Shown: positions 51,335 to 60,161, counted from the stretch's first letter. The stretch: 64,000 nt of DNA from CAZZCU01 sp964652825 (GCA_964652825.1 CAZZCU010000012.1:1-64000); one strand, 5' to 3'. Notes: generated from the sequence alone by a model not told the origin. Translations and numbers: made by a program.

Positions 51335-54300
51335 ATGAAGACGCATTGGCAAACACCTGTAATCGGCAAATGGCTCATCGCAATGACGATGGCGGTGGTT
51401 TCCGTGCAGGCGTTCGCTGTTGTCGAGACCAGGCGCAGTCGCGTTAACGTTGACGTTACCGAGCGTAAACGCGCTAAGACCTCAGGACAGGCTGGCAAGA
51501 ATAAACTGAACCGCTCCGCGATTTTCACCATTGAAGTTGAAGAAAAGCTCATTAAAAATATCAATGCAACGATCAGTTATCTGCAAAAACAAGCCGATCG
51601 TATGCCCAAGCGCACCGATGGTCGACTCAATCTTCTTGATAAAGTCTTTAACCTTGAAATCGAAAACGCCGTTTATCTGCGTAATAAAGAAGAGCGCGAG
51701 TATGATGAGCGTTGGACTGTATGGGATGAGAATGGCCGGCGTGGCACTGAGCCACGTTTGAATTCCAATGCTTCCGGCGGCGCGTGGCGCCGAGTGATTA
51801 GCAGAGCGGATTTAATCATCAAGGAGTTTCCGCGCAATAAGAAAGCCGATTCGGTTATTTTCCATCAAGCGGTAGCTATGCAATACATCGGTCGCGAAAA
51901 AGAAGCGGCCAAGATTTATACCCAATTGATTCAGAACTATCCAAATTCGCCGGTCGCCGGTGATGCCTATGCGGCGTTGGGTGACTACTACTTCGATCGT
52001 GATGACTTCCGTAACGCAATGAACAATTTTAAGCAGGCATTACGTTATCGACGTTCCAAACGCTATTTATGGTCCATGTTTAAGCTTGGATGGTGCAGTT
52101 ATAATCTCTCCAACTACAAAGAAGCGTTGCGTTACTGGCAACAGGTTGTTGCTGTCGCCAAATCAGATTCTCAAAAAGAAAATGTACGGCTTAAAGATGA
52201 AGCTTTGCGGGATATGGTCTACGCATTCGCCGAGCTTAAAGATGTAGAGACAGCTATTCGTTATTATCGGGCCAATGGCGGCAGCCAGTATATCGGTACG
52301 TTCCTGCGTCTGTTGGCGCAAACATTTTCCGACCAAGGTCAGTATGCCTTGGCTATCAAGACTTTGCGGAGATTCCAGGCTACGGTGCCGAATAGTCCTG
52401 ACGGTCCGGCTGCCGAGAAAGAAATTATCAATCTGGCGTATGAACTCGGTCACATGAAAGTGGTTTGGGACGAGCTGGAGAAGTTTGAGGGTCGTTACGG
52501 CACTAAATCGGCATGGGCAGCGGCCAACGCCGAGGACAAGAAGCTTATTCTTGAAACTCAGCAAATGATCAAAGATCAGATGCTTTATTACGCGAAATTC
52601 ACCCATCAACGCGCGCAAAAGAACAGTAGTGTTCCTCTGCATAATGAGGCGAAAAAAGGCTACCTTATTTATCTGCGTTCCTATCCGACCGGCAAGGAAG
52701 TTGTGGAAATTAAGTATAACCTCGCTGATATCGAGTACTTCCTTAAGAATTATACGCAGGAAGGCAAGTTTCTTCTGGAGATTGCTTTGCTCGATCGCGA
52801 AAAGGCCGTGGTTTACGATGCTAAGAGTGGCAAATCCAGCAATATTCATCGCGATGCCGCTCTCGGAATGGTGCGTGCATTTGCCCGTGACTTCGAGCCT
52901 GATTTTAAAAAGATGGTGCAGCGCAAGCCGGACTTTTCTAAGCCGCCGATTCCTTTAAGCGCAAAAGCACAAAATTATATTCGCGGCTGTTCGTTATACA
53001 GTAAGTGGTATCCAAAAGACGAAAAGGTTGTGAAAACCTGTGATCTCGATACCACCAAGATTCACTATCAATCGAATAATCGCAAACAGGCGATGCGTTA
53101 TCTGTGGTTTGTCGCCAATAAATATCCGAATTCCAAAGAAGGTCCTGACTCCGTTGAGCAGTTGATTCCGCTGTATAGAGATGATCGCGCGGCGCTGTTG
53201 AGTGTTGCTGATAAGTTGTTGCAGATTCCCGCATATCGTAAGGGCGAGCTTGGCAAGAAACTGATGGCGCTTAAGCGCGGCGCTGAAGTCGAAGATATCG
53301 CTAAAGAGAAGGATATGTTGAAGCGCGCGCAGCGATTTGAAGCTCAGGCTAAGAAGAATCCCAATGATCCGGAATCGGATAAGTTGATTTACAATGCCGC
53401 TGGCGACTACGTGAAAGCCGGTGCGGTGGGCGCTGCTATTAGTGCTTACCTCTATTTGATCAAGCGTTATCCCAAAGCAGCTCAAGTCGAGGATTCATTG
53501 TTGCAAGTTGCCAAACTTTACGAGAAGCAACTTGATTTTGCGACGGCTGCCACTTACTACCAGGCTTTTGCTCAAAAGTATCCCAAAGCTAAAGAGACAG
53601 CCGGCGCCACCGCTAAAGTTTGTGATTTGAATCTGGCAATTGGTTCCGACAAGGCGATGGCAACCTGTTTGGCGTTCGCGCAGAGATTTCCAGATGGCGG
53701 TCAGCCGGTCATTTATCGTTTGATTGTCGGGCTGGAACGGGCAAAGCGTTATTCACAGATGGCCGAAGTCATCCGCCGTAATTACCTCAATAAATACAAA
53801 TTATCGGCTAATGACATCATCATTGAGCACTATCGTATTTATCGCGCGTCCAAAGGTACGGGCGCGGCGGCGGCGCAGGCGAGTCGTGATATTGTGGCGA
53901 TTTTTGAGCGCAATAAAGCCTCGGTTAGTGGTGAGGCGCTGCGTTATGTCGGTGAGCAGGTATTCCGCAGCGCACAGGCCGAAATTCCGCGTTATCTAAA
54001 TGTTAAGCTCGCTGGTGGAACCGTTGATCGTTTAGCGGCATCGATCGATGCCAAAGCTGTGGCGTTGCAACGAGTGAAAACGGCATTTGATCGCGTTACC
54101 GCAACCAAGGATTCTTACTGGGGCGTGGCGGCATTGCATCAACTTGGCTATGTCCATGAGGCATTTGCCAAAACCTTGGAGAAGCCACCGGCGATTCAAG
54201 GCGCCAAGCAAGAGGACGTGCTTAAGCAATTAACACCACAGATTCAACAGCTCAATCAGGAAGCTCTCAATTGGTACAAGCTGGGAATGGATACCGTGAC

Positions 54301-54460
54301 GCAGTTTAAAGCATATAACGAATGGGGCCCGCGTCTGATCGACGCTGTTGCGCGGGTGAGCGGTAGCGGTGCTACTTTTGAAGACTGGGTTGTGGATGCG
54401 GATTTCGTTGGTACGGAAGTGTCGCCACAACTGATGTCGGTTATTCATTCAGAGGATTAA
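51335..54460 (+). CDS. Large exported TPR protein (AgmU/GltD-like)
   Basis: This 1041-residue protein has a signal peptide ending near VQAFA (about residue 28). TPR-type helix pairs are spread throughout, for example KEAAKIYTQLIQNYPNSPVAGDAY, FRNAMNNFKQALRYRRS and YKEALRYWQQVVAVAKS near residues 190-270, and FATAATYYQAFAQKYPKAKETAG near 735-755. Basic and helical, it is likely periplasmic and possibly surface-associated. A 1200-residue TPR protein (AgmU) has this position among the Myxococcus gliding genes. It is 24 bases after the previous TPR gene. Confidence 0.78.
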   Translation: MKTHWQTPVIGKWLIAMTMAVVSVQAFAVVETRRSRVNVDVTERKRAKTSGQAGKNKLNRSAIFTIEVEEKLIKNINATISYLQKQADRMPKRTDGRLNLLDKVFNLEIENAVYLRNKEEREYDERWTVWDENGRRGTEPRLNSNASGGAWRRVISRADLIIKEFPRNKKADSVIFHQAVAMQYIGREKEAAKIYTQLIQNYPNSPVAGDAYAALGDYYFDRDDFRNAMNNFKQALRYRRSKRYLWSMFKLGWCSYNLSNYKEALRYWQQVVAVAKSDSQKENVRLKDEALRDMVYAFAELKDVETAIRYYRANGGSQYIGTFLRLLAQTFSDQGQYALAIKTLRRFQATVPNSPDGPAAEKEIINLAYELGHMKVVWDELEKFEGRYGTKSAWAAANAEDKKLILETQQMIKDQMLYYAKFTHQRAQKNSSVPLHNEAKKGYLIYLRSYPTGKEVVEIKYNLADIEYFLKNYTQEGKFLLEIALLDREKAVVYDAKSGKSSNIHRDAALGMVRAFARDFEPDFKKMVQRKPDFSKPPIPLSAKAQNYIRGCSLYSKWYPKDEKVVKTCDLDTTKIHYQSNNRKQAMRYLWFVANKYPNSKEGPDSVEQLIPLYRDDRAALLSVADKLLQIPAYRKGELGKKLMALKRGAEVEDIAKEKDMLKRAQRFEAQAKKNPNDPESDKLIYNAAGDYVKAGAVGAAISAYLYLIKRYPKAAQVEDSLLQVAKLYEKQLDFATAATYYQAFAQKYPKAKETAGATAKVCDLNLAIGSDKAMATCLAFAQRFPDGGQPVIYRLIVGLERAKRYSQMAEVIRRNYLNKYKLSANDIIIEHYRIYRASKGTGAAAAQASRDIVAIFERNKASVSGEALRYVGEQVFRSAQAEIPRYLNVKLAGGTVDRLAASIDAKAVALQRVKTAFDRVTATKDSYWGVAALHQLGYVHEAFAKTLEKPPAIQGAKQEDVLKQLTPQIQQLNQEALNWYKLGMDTVTQFKAYNEWGPRLIDAVARVSGSGATFEDWVVDADFVGTEVSPQLMSVIHSED

Positions 54461-54463
54461 ACT

Positions 54464-55537
54464 TTGAAGCTAAGTCGCCAGTCTAGTTTAGTGATTGCGA
54501 TTACCGCCGGTTGGTTGGCGGTAACGAGCGGTTGTATGTCGAGTAAGAATGGCGATCGTAAAAGCACCGCCGGCGATAGCGCTGCGGACGGTGAAGTCAC
54601 CGCAAGTTCGTCTGGCGGTAGTAGCGATGAGCTTGATCTATCGAATACTTTGCGAACAGTGCCGTTAAGCAATTCCAATAATTCGTTGACCCCCGGCTCC
54701 GTCAATCGTGCGAGAGCTGAAGAAGCCGCACAGAAACTCGAGGCCGCAGCCAAGAATGACGGTGGTCGTGATCGTGCCAACCTGATTGGTCTCATGGCCG
54801 CGCAACGTATGGCTGGCATGGGTTTGAATCAGGTCATGGCGACAGCGCGCAAACTCATGGAAGTAGAACTGAAGGCAAATATCAATCGCGACTTGCCAGA
54901 AATTGCCAAGCTGGAGATCGTGCTGACTTCGATTCGCACGAATAGGTTGGCGATGGCTGAACATTATCTCGGCGATTTGCTTAAATCCAAGAACGCTAAG
55001 GTACGTGCGGCGGCGTTGACGGCGCAAGGTATGATCGCGCAAAGCGATGGTCGTACGCCCGAAGCAATCAGTGCTTGGCAGGAAGCCCTGAAAGTTGTGC
55101 CGGAGTATCCGCCAGCAGCTTTGAATGTTGGCTTCGCTGCTTTGCGGGCGGGTGATGTCAAAACGGCAAAACAGACACTGGGTGGTTTGCAAGAAAATTG
55201 GTTTGCAGTGTCCGGTTTAATTATCGCGGAGCGATTGTCTGGCGAGAATGCCAAGGCTGGCCAGCTGTGTGACCGTTTGCTCGGTCAGCGCCCACGTTAT
55301 AAACCGGCTTTGTATAACTGCGCATTGTTGGAATTTCAGGCCAATAAAAACTATGACAAGGCAAAGTCACTATTGGATCGCTTCCAGAGAGCCCCAGGCA
55401 GCAAAGGCGAGTTTGAGGAGAAAGCTTATCGGTTGATGTCACGAATTGATGTCGAGAGGGGACAGAAGGCAAGCCAGGATGCTGCTAAGAAGGACGCCCC
55501 TGCCGAAAAGCCTGCTGATCAAGGCCGACCGCAGTGA
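54464..55537 (+). CDS. TPR-repeat lipoprotein (GltE/AglT-like)
   Basis: This 357-residue predicted lipoprotein has a hydrophobic N-terminus with lipobox AVTSGC (Cys24), a Ser/Gly-rich linker (25-55), then helical TPR-like repeats. Examples are AEHYLGDLLKSKNAKVRAAAL, DGRTPEAISAWQEALKVVPEYPPAALN and a C-terminal ANKNYDKAKSLLDRFQ. The tail is Lys/Ala/Pro-rich. The start is TTG, 3 bases after the preceding stop. In Myxococcus GltE is a comparable TPR lipoprotein tethering the complex to the outer membrane. Confidence 0.75.
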   Translation: MKLSRQSSLVIAITAGWLAVTSGCMSSKNGDRKSTAGDSAADGEVTASSSGGSSDELDLSNTLRTVPLSNSNNSLTPGSVNRARAEEAAQKLEAAAKNDGGRDRANLIGLMAAQRMAGMGLNQVMATARKLMEVELKANINRDLPEIAKLEIVLTSIRTNRLAMAEHYLGDLLKSKNAKVRAAALTAQGMIAQSDGRTPEAISAWQEALKVVPEYPPAALNVGFAALRAGDVKTAKQTLGGLQENWFAVSGLIIAERLSGENAKAGQLCDRLLGQRPRYKPALYNCALLEFQANKNYDKAKSLLDRFQRAPGSKGEFEEKAYRLMSRIDVERGQKASQDAAKKDAPAEKPADQGRPQ

Positions 55538-55636
55538 GCCGTAAATGAATTCACGCAAATGTAGGCTTTGCCCTGAAATCTTGTCAAATCAACCGGTTAG
55601 CGTCATAATGTTAGGTATACTCCAATAAAGGTCATT

Positions 55637-57760
55637 ATGGGTTTCGAGCTACGCTTTAGAGTACCTGGTCAACTGCAGGAAACTGTACCGTTGACACAGT
55701 CGCGTACCATTATCGGAACGTTGATGTCCAATCACGTGGTCTTGCGTGCGCCCGATGTTGAACCTATTCATGCAATGGTCGAAGAAATCAATGACGGTCA
55801 GTTTGTCGTCACTGATCTTGGTTCTGCCGCCGGCGTTAAAGTTAATGGTAAGCCCGTCGAAGTCGAAAGCACTCTGAAAATCGGCGATCGTATTCAAGTC
55901 GGTACTGTTGAGATTATTGTTCATGAAGCGCAGCCGCAAATGGCGGTGATGGAAGATACCAATGTCGCAGCACGTGGTCCCGAGGATGTCGTGCCGCCAC
56001 CGCCACCGTTTATACCGGCAGCTGCACCGGCGCGTTCGCCCACTGTGCCGAGTGCCGGTGCTGATATGCGCGCATCAACACCACCTAAAACGCATGCTGG
56101 CGAAGAAAAACGTCAGGAGAAGCGTGATGTTTTATTTAATCCGCGTAAGGCCCGCCCAAGCGGCGATGTCTTGGAAGTTGTCGCATACTGGGGCGACACC
56201 GTTCTTGACGTAGATTTATTTCACCCGAAAATTCCTGGTTATGAACGCGTCACGATTGGTGATCCCACCAAAGCGCATTTTATTGCCGCTGGCGAAGAAG
56301 AAATCAGTTCGCATAGATTCGTTGATGTGCGCGAAGACGGTTATAAACTTCATCTGCTCAAAGGGATGGATGCCCGGATTCGCAAAAACGGCGTTGTCGA
56401 GAGTAAATCCGAGCGTGGCTCTGTCTCGATGGGACGTCGTGATATCGCTCACATCAAATACGGAGCGGTGCGTTATTTTGTTTTGTTTGTGAATCCGCCG
56501 GCGATCGATTTGCCCAACAGTGGTCCGAAAGATCCATTTTTTGCTGGTTTAATGGCATTCTCGACGTTTTTTTATGTGATGATGATGGGTGCGTTGTTCG
56601 TCACTGCGCCCAAGCACGAAGAAGAACAAAAAGATGATATCTGGGCGTTGGTGCAACTGCCGGAAAAGGATAAGCCACCTGTTCCCGTCGAAAAACCAAA
56701 GCAGCCGAAAGTTGAAATTGCCGAAGTTAAAACACCGCCACCTGAGAAGAAGCCGCCGCCTCCCGCACCCAAACCAGTGCAGCCGGCAAAACCTATTGAA
56801 GTAGAGAAACCAAAACAGACGACGCCGGTTGAGAAGCCGGTGCCGAAACCGGAAACCAAACCAACCGCGGCATTGGCAGAGCAAAAACAAGCACCGGAGA
56901 AAGCCGGTGATTTGAGCAAGCTGGCCAAGTCCACTGAAGGTATGGCGTCAACGGGCGCGAAGAAACCGGATTTCAAATTAGCGGGAGCACAGACGAATAA
57001 GCCACTTGGACCATCTGGTGGCGCGCAAGGCAGCGGTATGAATCAGCGGGGCGGTGCTATCAAAGGGAATCAAAAGAATAGTATTAAGGGCGTAGAAGGC
57101 CCAAAAAATAACAAAGCCTCCGGTATCAATCTCGACAAGCTTGGTTTTGGTGTGGGCAAAGTGCTTGATAAGACCGGACCGAGTGCGATGCATACCAACT
57201 TCCAATCATCAGTTGGTGGCGCGGGTGGTGGTATGGGTTCCGGCTCAAAGACTTATGGTATGGGTGGCGTTGGTAATAGCAAGTCGCTCGGTTTAGCGGG
57301 TGCTTCCGGCGCGGCCAATAATTTTGGCGGCGGCGGTTCCGGCGGCTATTTGTCTGGTCAAGGTGGCACCGGCGGCTTGGGTGGTGCAGGCATGGGCAAA
57401 GGCTTTGGTGGCGAAGGACGCGGCCGAGCCAATGTTACTGTTCCTCCTGGTGATCCCGTTGTGTCTGGTGGTTTAACACCCCAAGAGATTTTGGCTGTCA
57501 TTCGCGCCAACCTGAATCAGATTCGTCACTGTTACGAGCAACTTCTACAACGTTCACCGAGTGCTTCCGGTAAGCTTTCCGTTCGGTTCGTGGTTGGTGC
57601 CAGCGGGCGCGTGAGCTCCGCCGTGATAGAAAGTGGTGACATCAGCGACGCAAATATGCGTGGTTGTGTGACGGGTAAAATCACTCGCTGGAAATTCCCT
57701 GAGCCGCGTGGTGGTCAAGCAGTTACTGTTAACTATCCGTTCGTATTCAACCCTCTATAG
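55637..57760 (+). CDS. FHA-TM-Pro/Gly-rich-AgmX/TonB-like protein (GltG/GltJ-like)
   Basis: This 707-residue protein has a recognisable modular plan. It has an N-terminal FHA-like fold (about 20-95; RTIIGTLMSNHVVLRAPD, then VTDLGSAAGVKVNGK) and a second cytoplasmic domain (about 180-285). One transmembrane helix lies at about 300-325 and a Pro/Lys-rich TonB-like spacer at about 335-420. A Gly-rich stretch follows at about 430-605. The C-terminal AgmX/PglI-type domain (about 613-707) has paired Cys near 630 and 675. This layout is that of GltG and GltJ, the trans-envelope link of the Myxococcus gliding machine. The FHA part could bind phosphothreonine partners. Confidence 0.85.
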   Translation: MGFELRFRVPGQLQETVPLTQSRTIIGTLMSNHVVLRAPDVEPIHAMVEEINDGQFVVTDLGSAAGVKVNGKPVEVESTLKIGDRIQVGTVEIIVHEAQPQMAVMEDTNVAARGPEDVVPPPPPFIPAAAPARSPTVPSAGADMRASTPPKTHAGEEKRQEKRDVLFNPRKARPSGDVLEVVAYWGDTVLDVDLFHPKIPGYERVTIGDPTKAHFIAAGEEEISSHRFVDVREDGYKLHLLKGMDARIRKNGVVESKSERGSVSMGRRDIAHIKYGAVRYFVLFVNPPAIDLPNSGPKDPFFAGLMAFSTFFYVMMMGALFVTAPKHEEEQKDDIWALVQLPEKDKPPVPVEKPKQPKVEIAEVKTPPPEKKPPPPAPKPVQPAKPIEVEKPKQTTPVEKPVPKPETKPTAALAEQKQAPEKAGDLSKLAKSTEGMASTGAKKPDFKLAGAQTNKPLGPSGGAQGSGMNQRGGAIKGNQKNSIKGVEGPKNNKASGINLDKLGFGVGKVLDKTGPSAMHTNFQSSVGGAGGGMGSGSKTYGMGGVGNSKSLGLAGASGAANNFGGGGSGGYLSGQGGTGGLGGAGMGKGFGGEGRGRANVTVPPGDPVVSGGLTPQEILAVIRANLNQIRHCYEQLLQRSPSASGKLSVRFVVGASGRVSSAVIESGDISDANMRGCVTGKITRWKFPEPRGGQAVTVNYPFVFNPL

Positions 57761-57775
57761 CAATGCAGCCATCAA

Positions 57776-58552
57776 ATGAGTTTGAAACCACTCATACTAG
57801 TGTCGAATGATGACGGCATTCACGCGCCAGGCATAAAAGCTTTAGTCGAGGTCGCGCGTGAATTTGGCGAAGTGTTTGTCGTGGCGCCGCATGTGGAGCG
57901 TTCAGCATCCAGCCAGGCTATTACGATTGCCATGCCGCTACGCATGGAAGAGCTACATAAGGGTGTTTACGCCATCGAAGGCATGCCTGCCGATTGTGTG
58001 ATGATGGCATTGCAACAGATTCTACCGCGGCGTCCGACTTGGGTGCTGAGCGGTATTAATCGAGGCGGCAATCTCGGAACCGACGTTTTGTATTCTGGTA
58101 CCGTCGGCGCGGCAATGGAAGGTTTTATCAGCGGCTGCCGCGCGATGGCGGTGTCCGTCGAAGGCCGCGGCGTGCTGCATTATGATACCGCTGCTCAGAT
58201 AGTGCGATTGCTGCTACAAAACGAAGATAAACTGGAAATCGCTGTCGATGGTGTTTTGAATATCAATGTTCCCAATCGACCTTTCAGCGATATCAAGGGC
58301 ATCGAAGTTGCGACACTTGGTCGACGTATTTACGCTCAACAGATGCAAGTTGGTATGGATCCGCGTGGGCGCCAATACTTCTGGATCGGCGGCGGCGGAC
58401 GTACACACGAAGACATTCCTGGTTCCGATTGTGTTTTGGTGGAACAAGGCTATGCAACTATTTCCGTACTCAAGCCTGATCTAATGCATGGGCCGGCAAC
58501 CGAGAAACTCCGTGAATCTCTGCCCAGCATTTTCAAGAGTGCGGATTCATAA
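57776..58552 (+). CDS. surE: 5'-nucleotidase/survival protein SurE
   Basis: This 258-residue metal-dependent nucleotidase of the SurE family acts on nucleoside 5'- and 3'-monophosphates. Metal-binding SNDDG lies at residues 10-14, Asp12/13 included. LVEVAREFGEVFVVAP, SGINRGGNLGTDVLYSGTVGAAMEG near 93-117 and the C-terminal VNVPNRP-type INVPNRPFSDIKG are present. In E. coli surE is close to nlpD, and here an M23 lipoprotein follows 2 bases later, so that pairing is conserved. Confidence 0.95.
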   Translation: MSLKPLILVSNDDGIHAPGIKALVEVAREFGEVFVVAPHVERSASSQAITIAMPLRMEELHKGVYAIEGMPADCVMMALQQILPRRPTWVLSGINRGGNLGTDVLYSGTVGAAMEGFISGCRAMAVSVEGRGVLHYDTAAQIVRLLLQNEDKLEIAVDGVLNINVPNRPFSDIKGIEVATLGRRIYAQQMQVGMDPRGRQYFWIGGGGRTHEDIPGSDCVLVEQGYATISVLKPDLMHGPATEKLRESLPSIFKSADS

Positions 58553-58554
58553 GC

Positions 58555-59229
58555 ATGTTGGAGAGACTCGTTTTGACGAGAATTGTTCTGACAACTTTTG
58601 TCGTTTTTTACTTGGTCGGCTGTGCGAGCATTTCCAGGCGGGAGTCGTCCGTCTCACCCGCGCCAACGACACAGAGTTTATTATTTGCTAACACCATTAG
58701 CTCTCCCGAAGATTCCCAAAACCATCACGTGCAGCAGAACAATAAAAACAATGCGGCAACACCAACGCCAAAAAAACGTGCGGTCAAAAAACGTGGTGGC
58801 TTGTTATTCGGTAGCGGCGGTAAATCCTCGGCAAAAGAATACGAGTTAAGCTGGCCAGCGCGTGGTTGGCTATCATCCCGCTTTGGCCTTCGGCGTGGAC
58901 GCATGCATCATGGTATCGACATCGCTGCTCCCCACGGCAGCCCGGTACGCGCTGCGGCCGCTGGCAAGGTCGTGTTTGCTGGTTATATCCGCGGCTATGG
59001 TCGCACTGTGATTATCGATCACCGAGGCTTTCGGACCCTCTATGCTCACTTTAGCCGCACTCAGGTTCGCACTGGACAACGCGTTGCCGACGGCCAGCAA
59101 ATTGGTCTGGTTGGCAACACCGGTCATTCCCGCGGCGCTCATTTGCATTTTGAATATCGTGATGCCCGCAATCGCCCGCTGAATCCATTGACGCGCCTGC
59201 GTTATGAGCGCCTGGTCTCCGGATTGTAA
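58555..59229 (+). CDS. nlpD: M23-family (LytM-type) lipoprotein, NlpD-like
   Basis: This 224-residue lipoprotein has a lipobox ending in YLVGC (Cys23), a Ser/Thr/Asn-rich linker, and a LytM domain (about 100-210). Metal-site residues are seen: HHGID (His118/Asp122) and HLHFE (about 196-200), with GYGRTVIIDHRGFRTLYAHFS between. Since both metal motifs are present it could be an active endopeptidase, unlike the inactive NlpD of E. coli. A predicted minus-strand gene overlaps its last 357 bases. Confidence 0.88.
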   Translation: MLERLVLTRIVLTTFVVFYLVGCASISRRESSVSPAPTTQSLLFANTISSPEDSQNHHVQQNNKNNAATPTPKKRAVKKRGGLLFGSGGKSSAKEYELSWPARGWLSSRFGLRRGRMHHGIDIAAPHGSPVRAAAAGKVVFAGYIRGYGRTVIIDHRGFRTLYAHFSRTQVRTGQRVADGQQIGLVGNTGHSRGAHLHFEYRDARNRPLNPLTRLRYERLVSGL

Positions 59230-59838
59230 TTGATGATGTAAAACCTTTTCAAAGAAACGTGCGCGTGCACTCATGTTCTCGATGTGCGCGCGCGTTGATG
59301 CTGTTTCGATCTGCACACCGGTGAAGCGATCCCGCTGGAAACGCATGGCCTCTGCAATGACTTTATCCGTCCACTCAGCCATGAGTTGAGTATTCTTCTG
59401 AGCGGCGTATCCGTGACGCTTTAACAACTCAGTTTGCAACTGAGCGTTGTGACGTACGCTGCGAAAATACATTTCCTGCACATCCGGCGCAGCCAGAAGC
59501 TGGCGCATCGCGTAGATGGCGGCTTCAACATCGAGTTGTTGGTGTCGATGCTCTACCCGCCATTGAACTTCTTTGTCCACTGCTGTTCGTCGAATACGAT
59601 CGTGATACTCTTCGTAGACGGGAAGTTGTCCGCGCAGAAACATCTGCAACGGCTTTTGCCAGTTGGTTCCCAATAATTGGGGTGCGGAATGATTCCACGG
59701 CCGCTCGGCGGAGAAATTTTCCGCAATGCTGCGTGGGCCGATTTGTGGCTGATCCGCATGATCGCGGCGGAGCTTTACATACGTTTGCGCGGTGATGTCC
59801 GGGAATAGCGGTGGCGTCAAACTCAGCTTGCGCGGCAT
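58873..59838 (-). CDS. Hypothetical protein, 3' end antisense to the M23 lipoprotein
   Basis: This 321-residue protein has no recognised domain, no signal peptide and no Cys. The N-terminal 203 codons (59838-59230) lie in otherwise empty sequence. They look like a genuine, charged, helical protein, with LRRDHADQPQIGPRSIAENF near the start and RHQQLDVEAAIYAMRQLLAA near 99-118. The start has a GAGGAG ribosome site 8 bases upstream. The frame then stays open for 119 codons through nlpD on the opposite strand. Either the overlap is real or a frameshift removed an earlier stop. A hairpin that can sequester the ribosome site lies upstream. Confidence 0.6.
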   Translation of the reverse strand: MPRKLSLTPPLFPDITAQTYVKLRRDHADQPQIGPRSIAENFSAERPWNHSAPQLLGTNWQKPLQMFLRGQLPVYEEYHDRIRRTAVDKEVQWRVEHRHQQLDVEAAIYAMRQLLAAPDVQEMYFRSVRHNAQLQTELLKRHGYAAQKNTQLMAEWTDKVIAEAMRFQRDRFTGVQIETASTRAHIENMSARARFFEKVLHHQLQSGDQALITQARQWIQRAIAGITIFKMQMSAAGMTGVANQTNLLAVGNALSSANLSAAKVSIEGPKASVIDNHSATIAADITSKHDLASGRSAYRAAVGSSDVDTMMHASTPKAKAG

Positions 59839-60132
59839 ATGCGTCTCTCCTCGGAAAAGCCTGCCCGGAGCGGGCTAGCGGTCACCGAGGAGCATTCGGT
59901 TTTTTACCAAAAAACTTGATTTTTCAAAGTAAATTTAATGGGTTATTTTTGGCAAGAGTCTGGAATTATTGGTATTTATTTTCCACTCCGGCGTGCGGGT
60001 TCAGGTCTGTCAATTTGCCATACTGTCCTGGAGGCTTGTTTTTCTTTTCGATGATTTCTTCGCAGGCATTTGTGCAAAGGACAATGCTAATGCAAGGTGA
60101 GGTCGAGCAATACAGCACAGTCAAAGTATTGA
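59839..60132. other. Intergenic stretch between 59838 gene and tRNA promoter
   Basis: About 290 bases without a supported gene. The left 50 bases hold the leader hairpin described separately; the rest is AT-rich. A short minus-strand frame (59966-60151, TTG start, no ribosome site) was not accepted as a gene. Confidence 0.5.
59847..59892 (-). promoter_or_regulatory. Leader hairpin able to sequester the ribosome site of the 59838 gene
   Basis: CTCCTCGG (59847-59854 on plus) and CCGAGGAG (59885-59892) are perfect 8-bp arms. Inside them GCCCG (59863-59867) and CGGGC (59871-59875) form a second stem. The first arm, read on the minus strand, contains the GAGGAG Shine-Dalgarno of the 59838 gene. 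In RNA, pairing would hide that site. Confidence 0.5.
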
Positions 60133-60161
60133 TTGACTTGGACTTTTTCAAAATCTAAAAC
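60133..60161 (+). promoter_or_regulatory. Promoter of the tRNA gene
   Basis: TTGACT (60133-60138) and TAAAAC (60156-60161) are separated by 17 bases. The tRNA starts 17 bases after the -10 box, as expected for a short 5' leader. Confidence 0.55.

Noticed and set aside
57001..57460. The Gly-rich stretch as a tandem-repeat or CRISPR-like array
   Set aside because: It is codon-level low complexity inside the FHA-AgmX protein; no identical repeat units with regular spacers occur.
59966..60151. A 61-codon minus-strand frame between the 59838 gene and the tRNA
   Set aside because: It has only a TTG start, no ribosome site, and lies over the tRNA promoter region; composition is not gene-like.
59811..60158. 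A 115-codon plus-strand frame
   Set aside because: It overlaps the start and leader of the 59838 gene and the tRNA promoter, and the translation has no recognisable features.
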